Source of the DNA: Saccharothrix syringae
GTDB lineage: Bacteria; Actinomycetota; Actinomycetes; Mycobacteriales; Pseudonocardiaceae
Length of the DNA stretch: 64,000 nucleotides
Assembly (NCBI RefSeq): GCF_009498035.1
Contig: NZ_CP034550.1
Location: 2,604,001 to 2,668,000 of the forward strand
Direction: 5' to 3'
The notes below the pieces were generated by a model. It saw nothing but the letters and a program-made list of their open reading frames with translations, did not search any database and had not been told where the DNA came from. Of the stretch, positions 9,598 through 17,811 are shown piece after piece (positions within the stretch are counted from its first letter, which is position 1; each line of letters starts with the position of its first letter). The position numbers and the translations under genes were made by a program.

Positions 9598-9637
9598 TTG
9601 ACACGTTCGAAGGGGGAGACATATGTTAGCGCTCACT
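9598..9637 (+). promoter_or_regulatory. Promoter of the GH43 gene overlapped by an arabinose-type operator
   Basis: TTGACA at 9598-9603 and TATGTT at 9622-9627 are 18 bases apart and form a good sigma-70-like promoter. TGTTAGCGCTCACT at 9624-9637 overlaps the -10 box and the expected start of transcription. It matches 11 of 14 bases of the operator before araB (17789-17802). A repressor here would block RNA polymerase directly. The GH43 ATG is about 90 bases downstream. Confidence 0.6.
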
Positions 9638-9725
9638 TTTGTGACTCAGCGCACGTCAACACCCGGACGTCCTGTTCACGACGCGCGGTGCACGCCGTGC
9701 TCACCGACGAGAGCGACGCCCCACC

Positions 9726-11948
9726 ATGTTCTCCCTCCGCCATCGTCCGCGCACCATCACGACGGCCGTCGTCGCGGCACTGGCCGCCGCGACGACGAGC
9801 GGCATCCCCGCCACCGCCACCGCGGCCGACGGCCCGACCGACGGCCTGGTCGTGCACTACCCGCTCACCGAGACCGCGGGCGCGGTCGCCCGGGACGTCT
9901 CGGGCTCCCACCGGGACGCGGCGATCCTCGGCGACGCCACCCCGGCCGGCGAGGACGGCCTCCAGCTGGGCGGCCAGAACGGTCACGTGGACCTGCCCGA
10001 CCACCTCCTGCGCGACCTGACCGAGGTCAGCGTCTCGCTGGAGGTGCGCATCGCACTCGACCAGCCCACGCCCTACTTCGTCTGGGGTCTCGGGAACTCC
10101 TCGGGCACCTCCGGCAACGGCTACCTGTTCACCACGGGCAACGCCTACCGCACTTCCATCGCCACGGGCAACTGGTCCACCGAACAGACCGCGACCGCGG
10201 GCCGCGACCTCGCCCGCGACGTGTGGAAGACGCTGACCTACACCCTCGCCGACGGCACCGCGGTGCTCTACGAGGACGGCGTCGAGGTCGGCCGCAAGAC
10301 CGGCGTCACCACCACCCCGGCCATGATCGGCGGCGGCAGCACCACGGCCAACCACATCGGCCGCTCGGTCTACGGCGGCGACCACCACCTCAAGGGCGCC
10401 GTCCGCGACTTCCGCCTGTACGACCGGGCCCTCACCGCCGCCGAGGTCCACGACCTCGGCTTCGTCCCCGCCGAGGAGAAGGCCCGCCGCGACCTGGCCG
10501 CCATCGACCTCGGCGACCTGTCCGCGGTCACCGCGGACCTCACCCTGCCGACCACCGGACCGCACGGTTCGGCGATCACCTGGCACTCCGACGACCCGCG
10601 GTACGTGACCGATCAAGGCGTCGTCACCCGCCCCGCCGCCGGCCGCGCCCCGGCCACCGCGACGCTCACCGCGAGCGCCGCCGGCCAGACCCGCGCCTTC
10701 CGCGTGACCGTGCGACCGGAGCCGACCGACCGCGAGAAGGTCACCGAGGCCGCCGCCGCGCTGGCGGTGTGGGACGCCGACGACGTCCGCGGCAACCTCA
10801 CCCTCCCCACCACCGGCCTGCACGGCACCAGGGTGTCGTGGAAGTCGACGAAGAAGAAGGTCGTCACCGAGACCGGCGAGGTCACCCGCCCCGCGCACGG
10901 CGAGCGCCCGCAGCGGGTCACCCTCACCGCGACCGTGGAGAGCGGCCACCAGCAGGTCAAGCGCCGCTTCGACGTCACGGTGACCCCGCTGCCCGAGCGG
11001 CAGACCTACGAGGGCTACCTCTTCGGCTACTTCACCGGCGAGGGCACCGCCACCGGCGAGCAGGTCTACTTCGCCGCCAGCCGCGGCAACGACGCGCTCA
11101 AGTGGGACGAGCTCAACGGCGGCCGGCCCGTGCTCACCTCCTCCCTGGGGGACCGGGGTGTTCGCGACCCGTTCGTCATCAGGTCGCCGGAGGGCGACAA
11201 GTTCTACCTCATCGCCACCGACCTGAAGATCCACGGCAACGGCAACTGGGACCTGGCGCAGCGCCGGGGCAGCCGCTACATCGAGGTGTGGGAGTCCACC
11301 GACCTGGTCAACTGGTCGGAGCAGCGCCACGTCCTGGTGTCACCGGAAACGGCCGGCAACACCTGGGCCCCCGAGGCGTACTACGACGAGTCGATCGGTG
11401 CGTACGTCGTCTTCTGGGCCTCCAAGGTCTACGCCGCGGACGACCCGCAGCACACGGGCGACACCTACAACAAGATGCTCTACGCGACCACGCGCGACTT
11501 CCGCACCTTCACCGAACCCCGGGTCTGGGTCGACCCCGGCTACTCGGTGATCGACTCGACCGTGATCAAGCACGGCGCGGAGTACTACCGCTTCACCAAG
11601 GACGAGCGGAACAACACGTCCAGCACCCCGTGCAGCAAGTTCATCGTGGCCGAGAAGTCCACCGAACTGCGCGACACCTCCTACGACTTCGTCGCCGACT
11701 GCATCGGCAAGGGCTCGATCAGCCGCGGCGAGGGGCCGACGGTGTTCAAGTCCAACACCGAGGACAAGTGGTACCTGTTCATCGACGAGTTCGGCGGTCG
11801 CGGCTACGTCCCCTTCGAGACCACCGACCTCGCCACCGGCCAGTGGCAGCTCGCCACCGGTTACGAGCTGCCCAGCCGCCCGCGGCACGGCACCGTGCTG
11901 CCGGTGACCAAGGCCGAGCTGGAACGGGTCCGCGCCGCCTTCCCCTGA
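9726..11948 (+). CDS. Secreted GH43 glycosidase with LamG-like and Ig-like domains
   Basis: This is a 740-residue exported enzyme. A signal peptide of about 35 residues ends near ATATAADG. A concanavalin-A/LamG-like domain spans about 40-240, followed by two small Ig-like beta domains (about 250-335 and 340-425) that each contain TLPTTGxHG and VVTRPAxGxxP. The catalytic five-bladed propeller covers about 430-740. Likely GH43 catalytic residues are the Asp in GVRDPFV, the Asp in VIDSTV and the Glu in SRGEGPTVF. The family acts on arabinan or arabinoxylan side chains. The lone promoter and operator before it tie it to the arabinose regulon. No ribosome site is strong; the ATG at 9726 gives a complete signal peptide. 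Confidence 0.88.
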   Translation: MFSLRHRPRTITTAVVAALAAATTSGIPATATAADGPTDGLVVHYPLTETAGAVARDVSGSHRDAAILGDATPAGEDGLQLGGQNGHVDLPDHLLRDLTEVSVSLEVRIALDQPTPYFVWGLGNSSGTSGNGYLFTTGNAYRTSIATGNWSTEQTATAGRDLARDVWKTLTYTLADGTAVLYEDGVEVGRKTGVTTTPAMIGGGSTTANHIGRSVYGGDHHLKGAVRDFRLYDRALTAAEVHDLGFVPAEEKARRDLAAIDLGDLSAVTADLTLPTTGPHGSAITWHSDDPRYVTDQGVVTRPAAGRAPATATLTASAAGQTRAFRVTVRPEPTDREKVTEAAAALAVWDADDVRGNLTLPTTGLHGTRVSWKSTKKKVVTETGEVTRPAHGERPQRVTLTATVESGHQQVKRRFDVTVTPLPERQTYEGYLFGYFTGEGTATGEQVYFAASRGNDALKWDELNGGRPVLTSSLGDRGVRDPFVIRSPEGDKFYLIATDLKIHGNGNWDLAQRRGSRYIEVWESTDLVNWSEQRHVLVSPETAGNTWAPEAYYDESIGAYVVFWASKVYAADDPQHTGDTYNKMLYATTRDFRTFTEPRVWVDPGYSVIDSTVIKHGAEYYRFTKDERNNTSSTPCSKFIVAEKSTELRDTSYDFVADCIGKGSISRGEGPTVFKSNTEDKWYLFIDEFGGRGYVPFETTDLATGQWQLATGYELPSRPRHGTVLPVTKAELERVRAAFP

Positions 11949-12074
11949 CGATCACCGCTTCACCGGCACCACTCCCCACCCGGACCAACGCCCGGCGAGG
12001 GCGAACGTCCGACCGCGCAACGGTGCGCGGGTGACGACTTGCGGCACGCGACCGTCGTGCCGCGAGGTCTGGCG

Positions 12075-12114
12075 GGCGCCTCTCAGGACTTCTGGCGGTG
12101 TCCTGAGGGGCGCC
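12075..12114 (+). terminator. Hairpin downstream of the GH43 gene
   Basis: GGCGCCTCTCAGGAC (12075-12089) can pair with GTCCTGAGGGGCGCC (12100-12114), with a single G-U pair in the stem and a 10-base loop. It lies about 130 bases after the GH43 stop. There is no U-run, which is common in high-GC actinomycete terminators. Confidence 0.5.
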
Positions 12115-12153
12115 GCCGGCGCCCGGCGCGTTCGGCCGACCTTCTCGACCGCC

Positions 12154-12287
12154 TGACTGCCACCTGACCATCTGACTGCCGCCTGACCGCTTGACCGCTT
12201 GACCGCCGCTTGACCGCCGCCTGACCGCTGACTGCCGCCTGACCGCTGACCGCCGCCTGACCCCTGACTGCCTGACTGCCGACTGAC
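12154..12287 (+). repeat. Degenerate tandem array of 15 TGAC-containing units
   Basis: Within 134 bases the tetramer TGAC occurs 15 times, all in the same orientation, mostly as TGACCGC or TGACTGCC. The steps between copies are almost all 7, 8 or 11 bases. It sits in the 426-base gap between the GH43 and GH51 genes, and its last copy is about 90 bases before the GH51 start. It does not encode a believable protein in any frame. It could be a cluster of regulator sites, a slippage-generated repeat or part of the GH51 leader. Confidence 0.75.
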
Positions 12288-12374
12288 TGCCAACCGCTCG
12301 GCTGCCCGACCTCCCGTCCCCCCGTTCCCCTGACTCCAGTACGCGTTGCTTTCCCTGATCTCCCTGGAGCACGC

Positions 12375-14861
12375 ATGTCCCGCGCAGTGATGGCCGCGGC
12401 GCTCGTCGCGAGCCTGCTCGTCGCCGTGCCCGCATCGGGCGTGGCCGCCGACACCGACTACACGCTGACCATCGACCCGACCGGCAAGGGCGCCTCGATC
12501 GACGACACCATGTACGGCGTCTTCTTCGAGGACATCAACCGCGCCGCCGACGGTGGCCTGTACGCCGAGCTGGTGCAGAACCGGTCGTTCGAGTACGACC
12601 GGGCCGACAACGCCGCCTACACCCCGCTCACCGGGTGGGCCCCGACCGGCGGCACGCTCGACGTGGTCGACGACGACGCCCGGCTCAACGAGCGCAACCG
12701 CCGCTACCTCCGCCTCGGCCTGCCCGCCGGCGTCATCAACTCCGGCTACAACTCGGGCATCAACGTGGAGAAGGGCAAGCGCTACGACTTCTCCGCCTGG
12801 GCCCGCACGGACCAGGCCGCGGGCACCCCGCTGGAGGTCGGCCTGACCGACCCGGCGGGCAAGGACCTCGCGCCCCGCGTCAAGGTCCAGGTGCGCGGTG
12901 ACGGCTGGACCAGGTACACCGGCACCTTCCAGGCCCGCGAGTCCTCCACCACCGGCCGCCTGCTGCTGACCGGCGGCGGCACGGGCACGCTGCGGCTGGA
13001 CATGGTCTCGCTGTTCCCCCACGAGACCTTCAAGAACCGGCCCAACGGCCTGCGCAAGGACCTGGCCGAGAAGATCGCCGCGCTCAAGCCCGGTTTCGTG
13101 CGCTTCCCCGGCGGCTGCCTGGTCAACACCGGCAGCCACTACGGCTACGACGCCACCACCAACTGGGAGCGCCGCCGCTCCTACCAGTGGAAGGACACCA
13201 TCGGCCCGGTCGAGGAGCGCGCCACCAACGCGAACTTCTGGGGCTACAACCAGTCCTACGGCCTCGGCTACTTCGAGTACTTCCAGTTCGCCGAGGACAT
13301 CGGCGCGATGCCGCTGCCGGTGGTGCCCGCGCTGGTGACCGGCTGCGGCCAGAACCGCGCCACCGACGACCCGGCGCTGCTCCGGCGCCACATCCAGGAC
13401 ACGCTCGACCTGATCGAGTTCGCCAACGGCCCGGCCGACTCGACCTGGGGCCGCAAGCGCGCCGAGATGGGGCACCCGGAGCCGTTCAAGCTGACCCACA
13501 TCGGGGTGGGCAACGAGGAGAACCTGCCCGACGCCTTCTTCGACCGCTTCACGCAGTTCCGCGCCGCGATCGAGGCGAGGTACCCGGACATCACGGTGGT
13601 CGGCAACTCCGGGCCCGACGACACCGGCGGCACCTTCGACCGGCTCTGGCAGCTCAACCGCGAGGCCGGCGTCGAGATGGTCGACGAGCACTACTACAAC
13701 AGCCCGACCTGGTTCCTGCAGAACAACGACCGCTACGACCGCTACGACCGCAACGGCCCCAAGGTCTTCCTCGGCGAGTACGCCTCCCAGGACAACCGCT
13801 TCTCCAACGCCCTGGCCGAGGCCGCCTACATGACCGGCCTGGAGCGCAACGCCGACGTGGTCAAGCTCGCCTCCTACGCCCCGCTGCTGTCCAACGAGGA
13901 CTACGTGCAGTGGCGCCCGGACATGATCTGGTTCAACAACCACGCCTCCTGGGGCTCGGCCTCCTACGAGGTGCAGAAGCTGTTCATGAACAACGTGGGC
14001 GACCACGTGGTGCCCAGCACGGCCACCGGAACCCCGGCCAACCTCGAACCGATCACCGGCGCCATCGGCCTGTCGACCTGGGCCACCGCGGCCGCCTACG
14101 ACGACGTGAAGGTGACCTCGGCGAGCGGGCAGGCGCTGTTCGCCGACGACTTCTCCGCCGGCGCGAACAAGTGGACCGGGACCGGCAGCGGCACCTGGGC
14201 CGTGGTCGACGGCGCCTACGCGCAGTCCGACGCCACCGCCCAGAACACCCTCGTCACCGCGGGCGACCCGGCCTGGCGCGACTACACCCTGGAGCTCAAG
14301 GCCACCAAGCGCGCCGGCAGCGAGGGCTTCCTGGTCGCCTTCGGCGTCAAGGACACCGGCAACTACTACTGGTGGAACCTCGGCGGCTGGAACAACACCC
14401 AGTCCGCGGTGGAGAAGGCCGAGGGCGGCGGCAAGAGCACGCTGGTCTCCGACGGCACCCGCATCGAGACCGGCCGCACCTACGACCTCCGCGTCGAGGT
14501 GCGCGGCCGCAAGGTGCGGCTGTTCCTCGACGGGCGCCAGTGGGGCGAGTTCACCGACGACCGACTCGTCGAGCCCTTCCGCCAGGTGGTCACCCGCGAC
14601 CGGCAGACCGGCGACCTGGTCGTCAAGGTGGTCAACGCCCAGGCGGACGCGGCCAAGACCAAGGTCGAGCTGGGCGGGAACACCTGGGTCCTGCCCGCTG
14701 CCGAGGCCACCGTGCTCGAAGGTCTGCCGGACGACGTGAACACCGAGCACACGCAGCCGGTCAAGGCGCGCAAGGCGCAGGTGCGGGTCTCGAACTCCTT
14801 CACGCACACCTTCCCGCCGAACTCCGTGACCTTCCTGCGCATCAAGGACAGAAGGCGATGA
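12375..14861 (+). CDS. Secreted alpha-L-arabinofuranosidase GH51
   Basis: This is an 828-residue exported enzyme that removes terminal arabinofuranose from arabinan and arabinoxylan. A signal peptide of about 25 residues ends at SGVAAD. A carbohydrate-binding-like beta domain spans about 90-215. The GH51 barrel spans about 220-540; its acid/base is the Glu in GVGNEEN and the nucleophile is the Glu in FLGEYAS. An inserted jelly-roll domain (about 585-735, DDFSAGANKW to DDRLVEPF) interrupts the C-terminal beta-sandwich, which resumes with QVVTRDRQTG. Many GH51 enzymes are intracellular; this one is clearly exported. A TGAC repeat array fills the gap upstream, and a normal ribosome site is hard to see. 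Confidence 0.92.
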   Translation: MSRAVMAAALVASLLVAVPASGVAADTDYTLTIDPTGKGASIDDTMYGVFFEDINRAADGGLYAELVQNRSFEYDRADNAAYTPLTGWAPTGGTLDVVDDDARLNERNRRYLRLGLPAGVINSGYNSGINVEKGKRYDFSAWARTDQAAGTPLEVGLTDPAGKDLAPRVKVQVRGDGWTRYTGTFQARESSTTGRLLLTGGGTGTLRLDMVSLFPHETFKNRPNGLRKDLAEKIAALKPGFVRFPGGCLVNTGSHYGYDATTNWERRRSYQWKDTIGPVEERATNANFWGYNQSYGLGYFEYFQFAEDIGAMPLPVVPALVTGCGQNRATDDPALLRRHIQDTLDLIEFANGPADSTWGRKRAEMGHPEPFKLTHIGVGNEENLPDAFFDRFTQFRAAIEARYPDITVVGNSGPDDTGGTFDRLWQLNREAGVEMVDEHYYNSPTWFLQNNDRYDRYDRNGPKVFLGEYASQDNRFSNALAEAAYMTGLERNADVVKLASYAPLLSNEDYVQWRPDMIWFNNHASWGSASYEVQKLFMNNVGDHVVPSTATGTPANLEPITGAIGLSTWATAAAYDDVKVTSASGQALFADDFSAGANKWTGTGSGTWAVVDGAYAQSDATAQNTLVTAGDPAWRDYTLELKATKRAGSEGFLVAFGVKDTGNYYWWNLGGWNNTQSAVEKAEGGGKSTLVSDGTRIETGRTYDLRVEVRGRKVRLFLDGRQWGEFTDDRLVEPFRQVVTRDRQTGDLVVKVVNAQADAAKTKVELGGNTWVLPAAEATVLEGLPDDVNTEHTQPVKARKAQVRVSNSFTHTFPPNSVTFLRIKDRRR

Positions 14862-14903
14862 CCAGGACCGGGGAAACGTCGAATTCCTCATGCCACGACG
14901 GTA

Positions 14904-14919
14904 TCGAACAAGTGTTCGA
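14904..14919. promoter_or_regulatory. Inverted repeat TCGAAC-N4-GTTCGA before the GH43-CBM42 gene
   Basis: TCGAACAAGTGTTCGA has perfect 6-base arms around a 4-base centre. It lies 70 bases before the GTG at 14989. Related TTCGAA-type arms occur at 9575-9612 between the importer and GH43 genes. It may be an operator; its regulator is unknown. Confidence 0.35.
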
Positions 14920-14988
14920 AAGTCCGCGATCCGAGCCCATGATCACCCGATCCAGCGACCGACCGGGCCGTCCCCGATTGGAGTTCCC

Positions 14989-16464
14989 GTGAGCCTCGAC
15001 CGCAGATCCCTGTTCCGCGCCGGCGGCGCGCTGGCCGTGGTCGGCGGCCTGTCCACCGCCGCGGCCGCCGCCTCCGGCCCGGCGGCGGCCGAAGGGGCCG
15101 GGCGCGGCCCGGCCGAGGACGGCCTGCCCACCCGCAACCCGCTGGTCGAGCAGCGCGCCGACCCGTTCATCACCCGCCCGGTCGACGGCATGTACTACCT
15201 CACCGGCTCCGTGCCGGAGTACGACCGGATCGTGGTGCGCGGCGCGTCCACCCTGGACGGTCTGGCCACCGCCCGCGAGCGCACCGTCTGGCGCCGCCCG
15301 GCCTCCGGGCCGATGGGCGGCTACATCTGGGCGCCGGAGCTGCACCGCATCGACGGCAAGTGGTACATCTACTTCGCCGCGGGCGACTCGGACCAGCCGT
15401 TCCGCATCCGCACCTACGTGCTGGAGTCGGCCAACGCCGACCCGCGCGAGAGCGGCTGGGTGCTGCGCGGCCAGATGGTCACCGCCTGGGACACCTTCAC
15501 CCTCGACGCGACCACGTTCGAGCACCGCGGCAAGCGCTACTTCCTGTGGGCGCAGAGCGAACCCGGCATCAACACCAACAGCAACCTCTACATCGCGGAG
15601 ATGGCCTCGCCGCTGGCCCTGAGGACCGCGCCCGTGCGCATCGCCCAGCCGACGCTGAGCTGGGAGGTCCAGGGCTTCCGGGTCAACGAGGGCCCGGCGG
15701 TGCTGATCCGCAACGGCCGGGTGTTCGTCACCTTCTCCGCCAGCGCCACCGACGCCCGCTACTGCATGGGCCTGCTGACCGCCGACGAGAACGCCGACCT
15801 GCTCGACGCGCGGTCGTGGACCAAGACGCCCACGCCGGTCTTCACCACGAACGACGCCACCCGCCAGTACGGCCCGGGGCACAACTCGTTCACCACCGTC
15901 GGCGACCGGGACGTGCTGGTCTACCACGCCCGCGACTACCGGGACATCACCGGCGACCCGCTGTTCGACCCCAACCGGCACACCCGCGTGCAGCGGCTGT
16001 ACTGGAACGACGACGGCACGCCCGCCTTCGGCGTCCCGGTGGGCAAGGGCGGCCCGGCGGTGCGGCTGTCGCCGGTGGACTCGCCGCACCTGGTCGTCCG
16101 GCACTTCGAGTACCGGCTGCGGGTGGACGGCAACGTGCGCGAGCTGGCCGACTCCCAGTTCCGCATCGTGGACGGCTTCCTCGGCGCGGGCACGGCGGCG
16201 GTCCAGTCGGTCAACTTCCCGGACCGCTACGCCCGGGTCGACGGGACCTCGCTCCGGGTCGACCCGTACGAGGACGGCGACGCCTACGGGCGGCTGGCCT
16301 CGTTCGTGCGGGTCGAGGGGCTGGCCGATCGGGACGCGGTGTCGCTGCGGCTGTCCGCCGACCCGTCGGCGTACGTGGCCCACGACGGCTCCGGGCGGCT
16401 GGTGGTGACCAAGCCGGGCAACGACCGCCGGGCGCGGGAGCGGGCGACTTTCCGACTCGCTTGA
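14989..16464 (+). CDS. Exported GH43 arabinofuranosidase with C-terminal CBM42 (AbfB)
   Basis: This is a 491-residue enzyme. The GTG at 14989 is preferred because GGAG lies five bases upstream and the protein then opens with a twin-arginine signal (DRRSLFRAGG followed by a hydrophobic stretch). The GH43 propeller covers about 45-345, with the likely catalytic Asp in RADPFI, the modulating Asp in TLDATTF and the acid Glu in VNEGPAV. A beta-trefoil arabinose-binding CBM42 covers about 365-491 (SVNFPDRYARVDG is its hallmark). The architecture is that of exo-1,5-alpha-L-arabinofuranosidases of Streptomyces. It follows the GH51 gene by about 130 bases; co-transcription is possible, but the inverted repeat between them suggests separate control. 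Confidence 0.88.
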   Translation: MSLDRRSLFRAGGALAVVGGLSTAAAAASGPAAAEGAGRGPAEDGLPTRNPLVEQRADPFITRPVDGMYYLTGSVPEYDRIVVRGASTLDGLATARERTVWRRPASGPMGGYIWAPELHRIDGKWYIYFAAGDSDQPFRIRTYVLESANADPRESGWVLRGQMVTAWDTFTLDATTFEHRGKRYFLWAQSEPGINTNSNLYIAEMASPLALRTAPVRIAQPTLSWEVQGFRVNEGPAVLIRNGRVFVTFSASATDARYCMGLLTADENADLLDARSWTKTPTPVFTTNDATRQYGPGHNSFTTVGDRDVLVYHARDYRDITGDPLFDPNRHTRVQRLYWNDDGTPAFGVPVGKGGPAVRLSPVDSPHLVVRHFEYRLRVDGNVRELADSQFRIVDGFLGAGTAAVQSVNFPDRYARVDGTSLRVDPYEDGDAYGRLASFVRVEGLADRDAVSLRLSADPSAYVAHDGSGRLVVTKPGNDRRARERATFRLA

Positions 16465-16547
16465 TCGAACCCACCGGTAGCGAAGGTCCCTGGTGGACAA
16501 TGTGGCTGCTGGACAACGTGACGGGCATCGTCGCAGCGAAGAAGCGG

Positions 16548-16561
16548 TGTTATCGCTAACA
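16548..16561. promoter_or_regulatory. Operator TGTTATCGCTAACA before the LacI regulator gene
   Basis: This 14-mer is the exact reverse complement of the site at 17789-17802 before araB. It lies about 40 bases before the GTG start of the LacI-family gene, so the regulator probably represses itself. Central CG and near-dyad symmetry are typical of LacI-family operators. Confidence 0.75.
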
Positions 16562-16599
16562 TCGAGGATGTAGGACAAGATGACTGAGATGGGGCGGTA

Positions 16600-17613
16600 G
16601 TGGAGCAGAAGACCTCGCGCGATCCCGCGATGACGGATGTCGCCCGACTCGCCGGGGTCTCGCACCAGACGGTGTCACGGGTGCTCAACGGCCACCCGAA
16701 CGTCCGGGAGCAGACCCGGCTGCGGGTGCGCGCGGCGATCGCCGAGCTGGGCTACCGGCCCAACAAGGCGGCCCGCGCGCTGGTGACCGGCCGGTCCCAG
16801 CTCATCGGGGTGGTGGCGCAGAACTCCACCCTCTACGGCCCGGCCTCGCTGCTCGCGGCGTTCGAGCAGGCGGCGGCCGGTGCCGGGTTCGCGGTGAGCG
16901 TGGGCCGGGTGAACGTGCTGGACCGCACCTCCATCTCGGACGCCGTCGAGCGGCACCGCGACCAGCGGGTCGCGGGCATAGTGGTGATCGCGCCGACCGC
17001 GTCGGCCAACGACGCGGTCGGCGACGTCTCCGCGGGCATCCCGCTGGTCACCGTGGACGGCGACCCGGACCGCTCGACCCCGCTGGTGACCGTCGACCAG
17101 GCGGCGGGCGCCTTCGCGGCGACCCGCCACCTGCTCGACGCGGGCCACCGCACGGTCTGGCACGTCTCGGGTCCGCCCGACTGGTTCGACAGCGCCGGCC
17201 GCATCAGGGGCTGGCGCTCGGCGCTGGAGGCCGCCGGCCTGGAGGTCCCCCCGGTCGTGCCCGCCGACTGGAGCGCCGCCTCGGGGTACCGGGCGGGCCA
17301 GATGCTGGCCCGGATGCCGGAGGTCACGGCGATCTTCGCGGCCAACGACCACCTCGCGCTGGGCATCCTGCGCGCGATGAGCGAGCGCGGCCGCAAGGTG
17401 CCGCACGACGTGAGCGTGGTCGGCTTCGACGACGTGCCCGAGGCCGCCTACTTCATCCCGCCCCTGACCACCATCCGGCCCGACTTCGACGCCGTCGCCC
17501 GGGAGACCCTGGAGCTGTTGCTGGCCCAGGTCGGCGACGGCGAGGTGGGTGCCTCGCAGCGCACCATCGCGCCCAGGCTGGTGGAGCGGGACAGCGTCGC
17601 GCCACCCGCCTGA
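16600..17613 (+). CDS. LacI-family repressor, probable arabinose regulator
   Basis: This is a 337-residue regulator with an N-terminal helix-turn-helix (TDVARLAGVSHQTVSRVLNG) and hinge helix (YRPNKAARALVTGRS). A periplasmic-binding-like sensor domain follows (GIVVIAPT, FAANDHLALGILRA, VGFDDVPEA). It sits between the arabinofuranosidases and araB. Matching operators lie before its own gene, araB, the first GH43 and the endo-arabinanase, so it is the natural candidate for their repressor, released by arabinose or an arabino-oligomer. That assignment is inference from position and sites. The start is GTG with a weak GGGGCGG upstream. A strong terminator follows the stop. Confidence 0.9.
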   Translation: MEQKTSRDPAMTDVARLAGVSHQTVSRVLNGHPNVREQTRLRVRAAIAELGYRPNKAARALVTGRSQLIGVVAQNSTLYGPASLLAAFEQAAAGAGFAVSVGRVNVLDRTSISDAVERHRDQRVAGIVVIAPTASANDAVGDVSAGIPLVTVDGDPDRSTPLVTVDQAAGAFAATRHLLDAGHRTVWHVSGPPDWFDSAGRIRGWRSALEAAGLEVPPVVPADWSAASGYRAGQMLARMPEVTAIFAANDHLALGILRAMSERGRKVPHDVSVVGFDDVPEAAYFIPPLTTIRPDFDAVARETLELLLAQVGDGEVGASQRTIAPRLVERDSVAPPA

Positions 17614-17630
17614 CGGCCGGATCGCGACCC

Positions 17631-17656
17631 GCGCGCCCGGGACTTCCCGGGCGCGC
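17631..17656 (+). terminator. Terminator after the LacI gene
   Basis: GCGCGCCCGGG and CCCGGGCGCGC form a perfect 11-bp stem with a 4-base loop, followed by AATTCTTTC. It starts 17 bases after the LacI stop and isolates the regulator from the araB operon. Confidence 0.85.
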
Positions 17657-17775
17657 AATTCTTTCGTGTTCCGGAACCGGTGCCGCCGCACCTAGGCTGG
17701 GTGCGGGACGCGGCGTCGTCCCAGGCTCCATTGTGCACGCTCACCAAGTCGTTAAGAGCACGTTGCAGGGGGGTC

Positions 17776-17811
17776 TTGACGTGATGAATGTTAGCGATAA
17801 CACTGCCTCTC
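17776..17811 (+). promoter_or_regulatory. araB promoter with operator 17789-17802, probably leaderless
   Basis: TTGACG at 17776-17781 is a good -35, and TAACAC at 17798-17803 is a weak but well-placed -10. Between and over them lies TGTTAGCGATAACA (17789-17802), the exact reverse complement of the site before the LacI gene. The expected transcription start falls on the ATG at 17812, and there is no ribosome-binding sequence in front of it. This suggests a leaderless araBDA mRNA. An in-frame ATG at 17788 lies inside the operator and is less likely. Confidence 0.65.

Noticed and set aside
12154..12287. TGAC array as a CRISPR
   Set aside because: Units are too short (7-11 bases), there are no unique spacers of constant length and no cas genes nearby.
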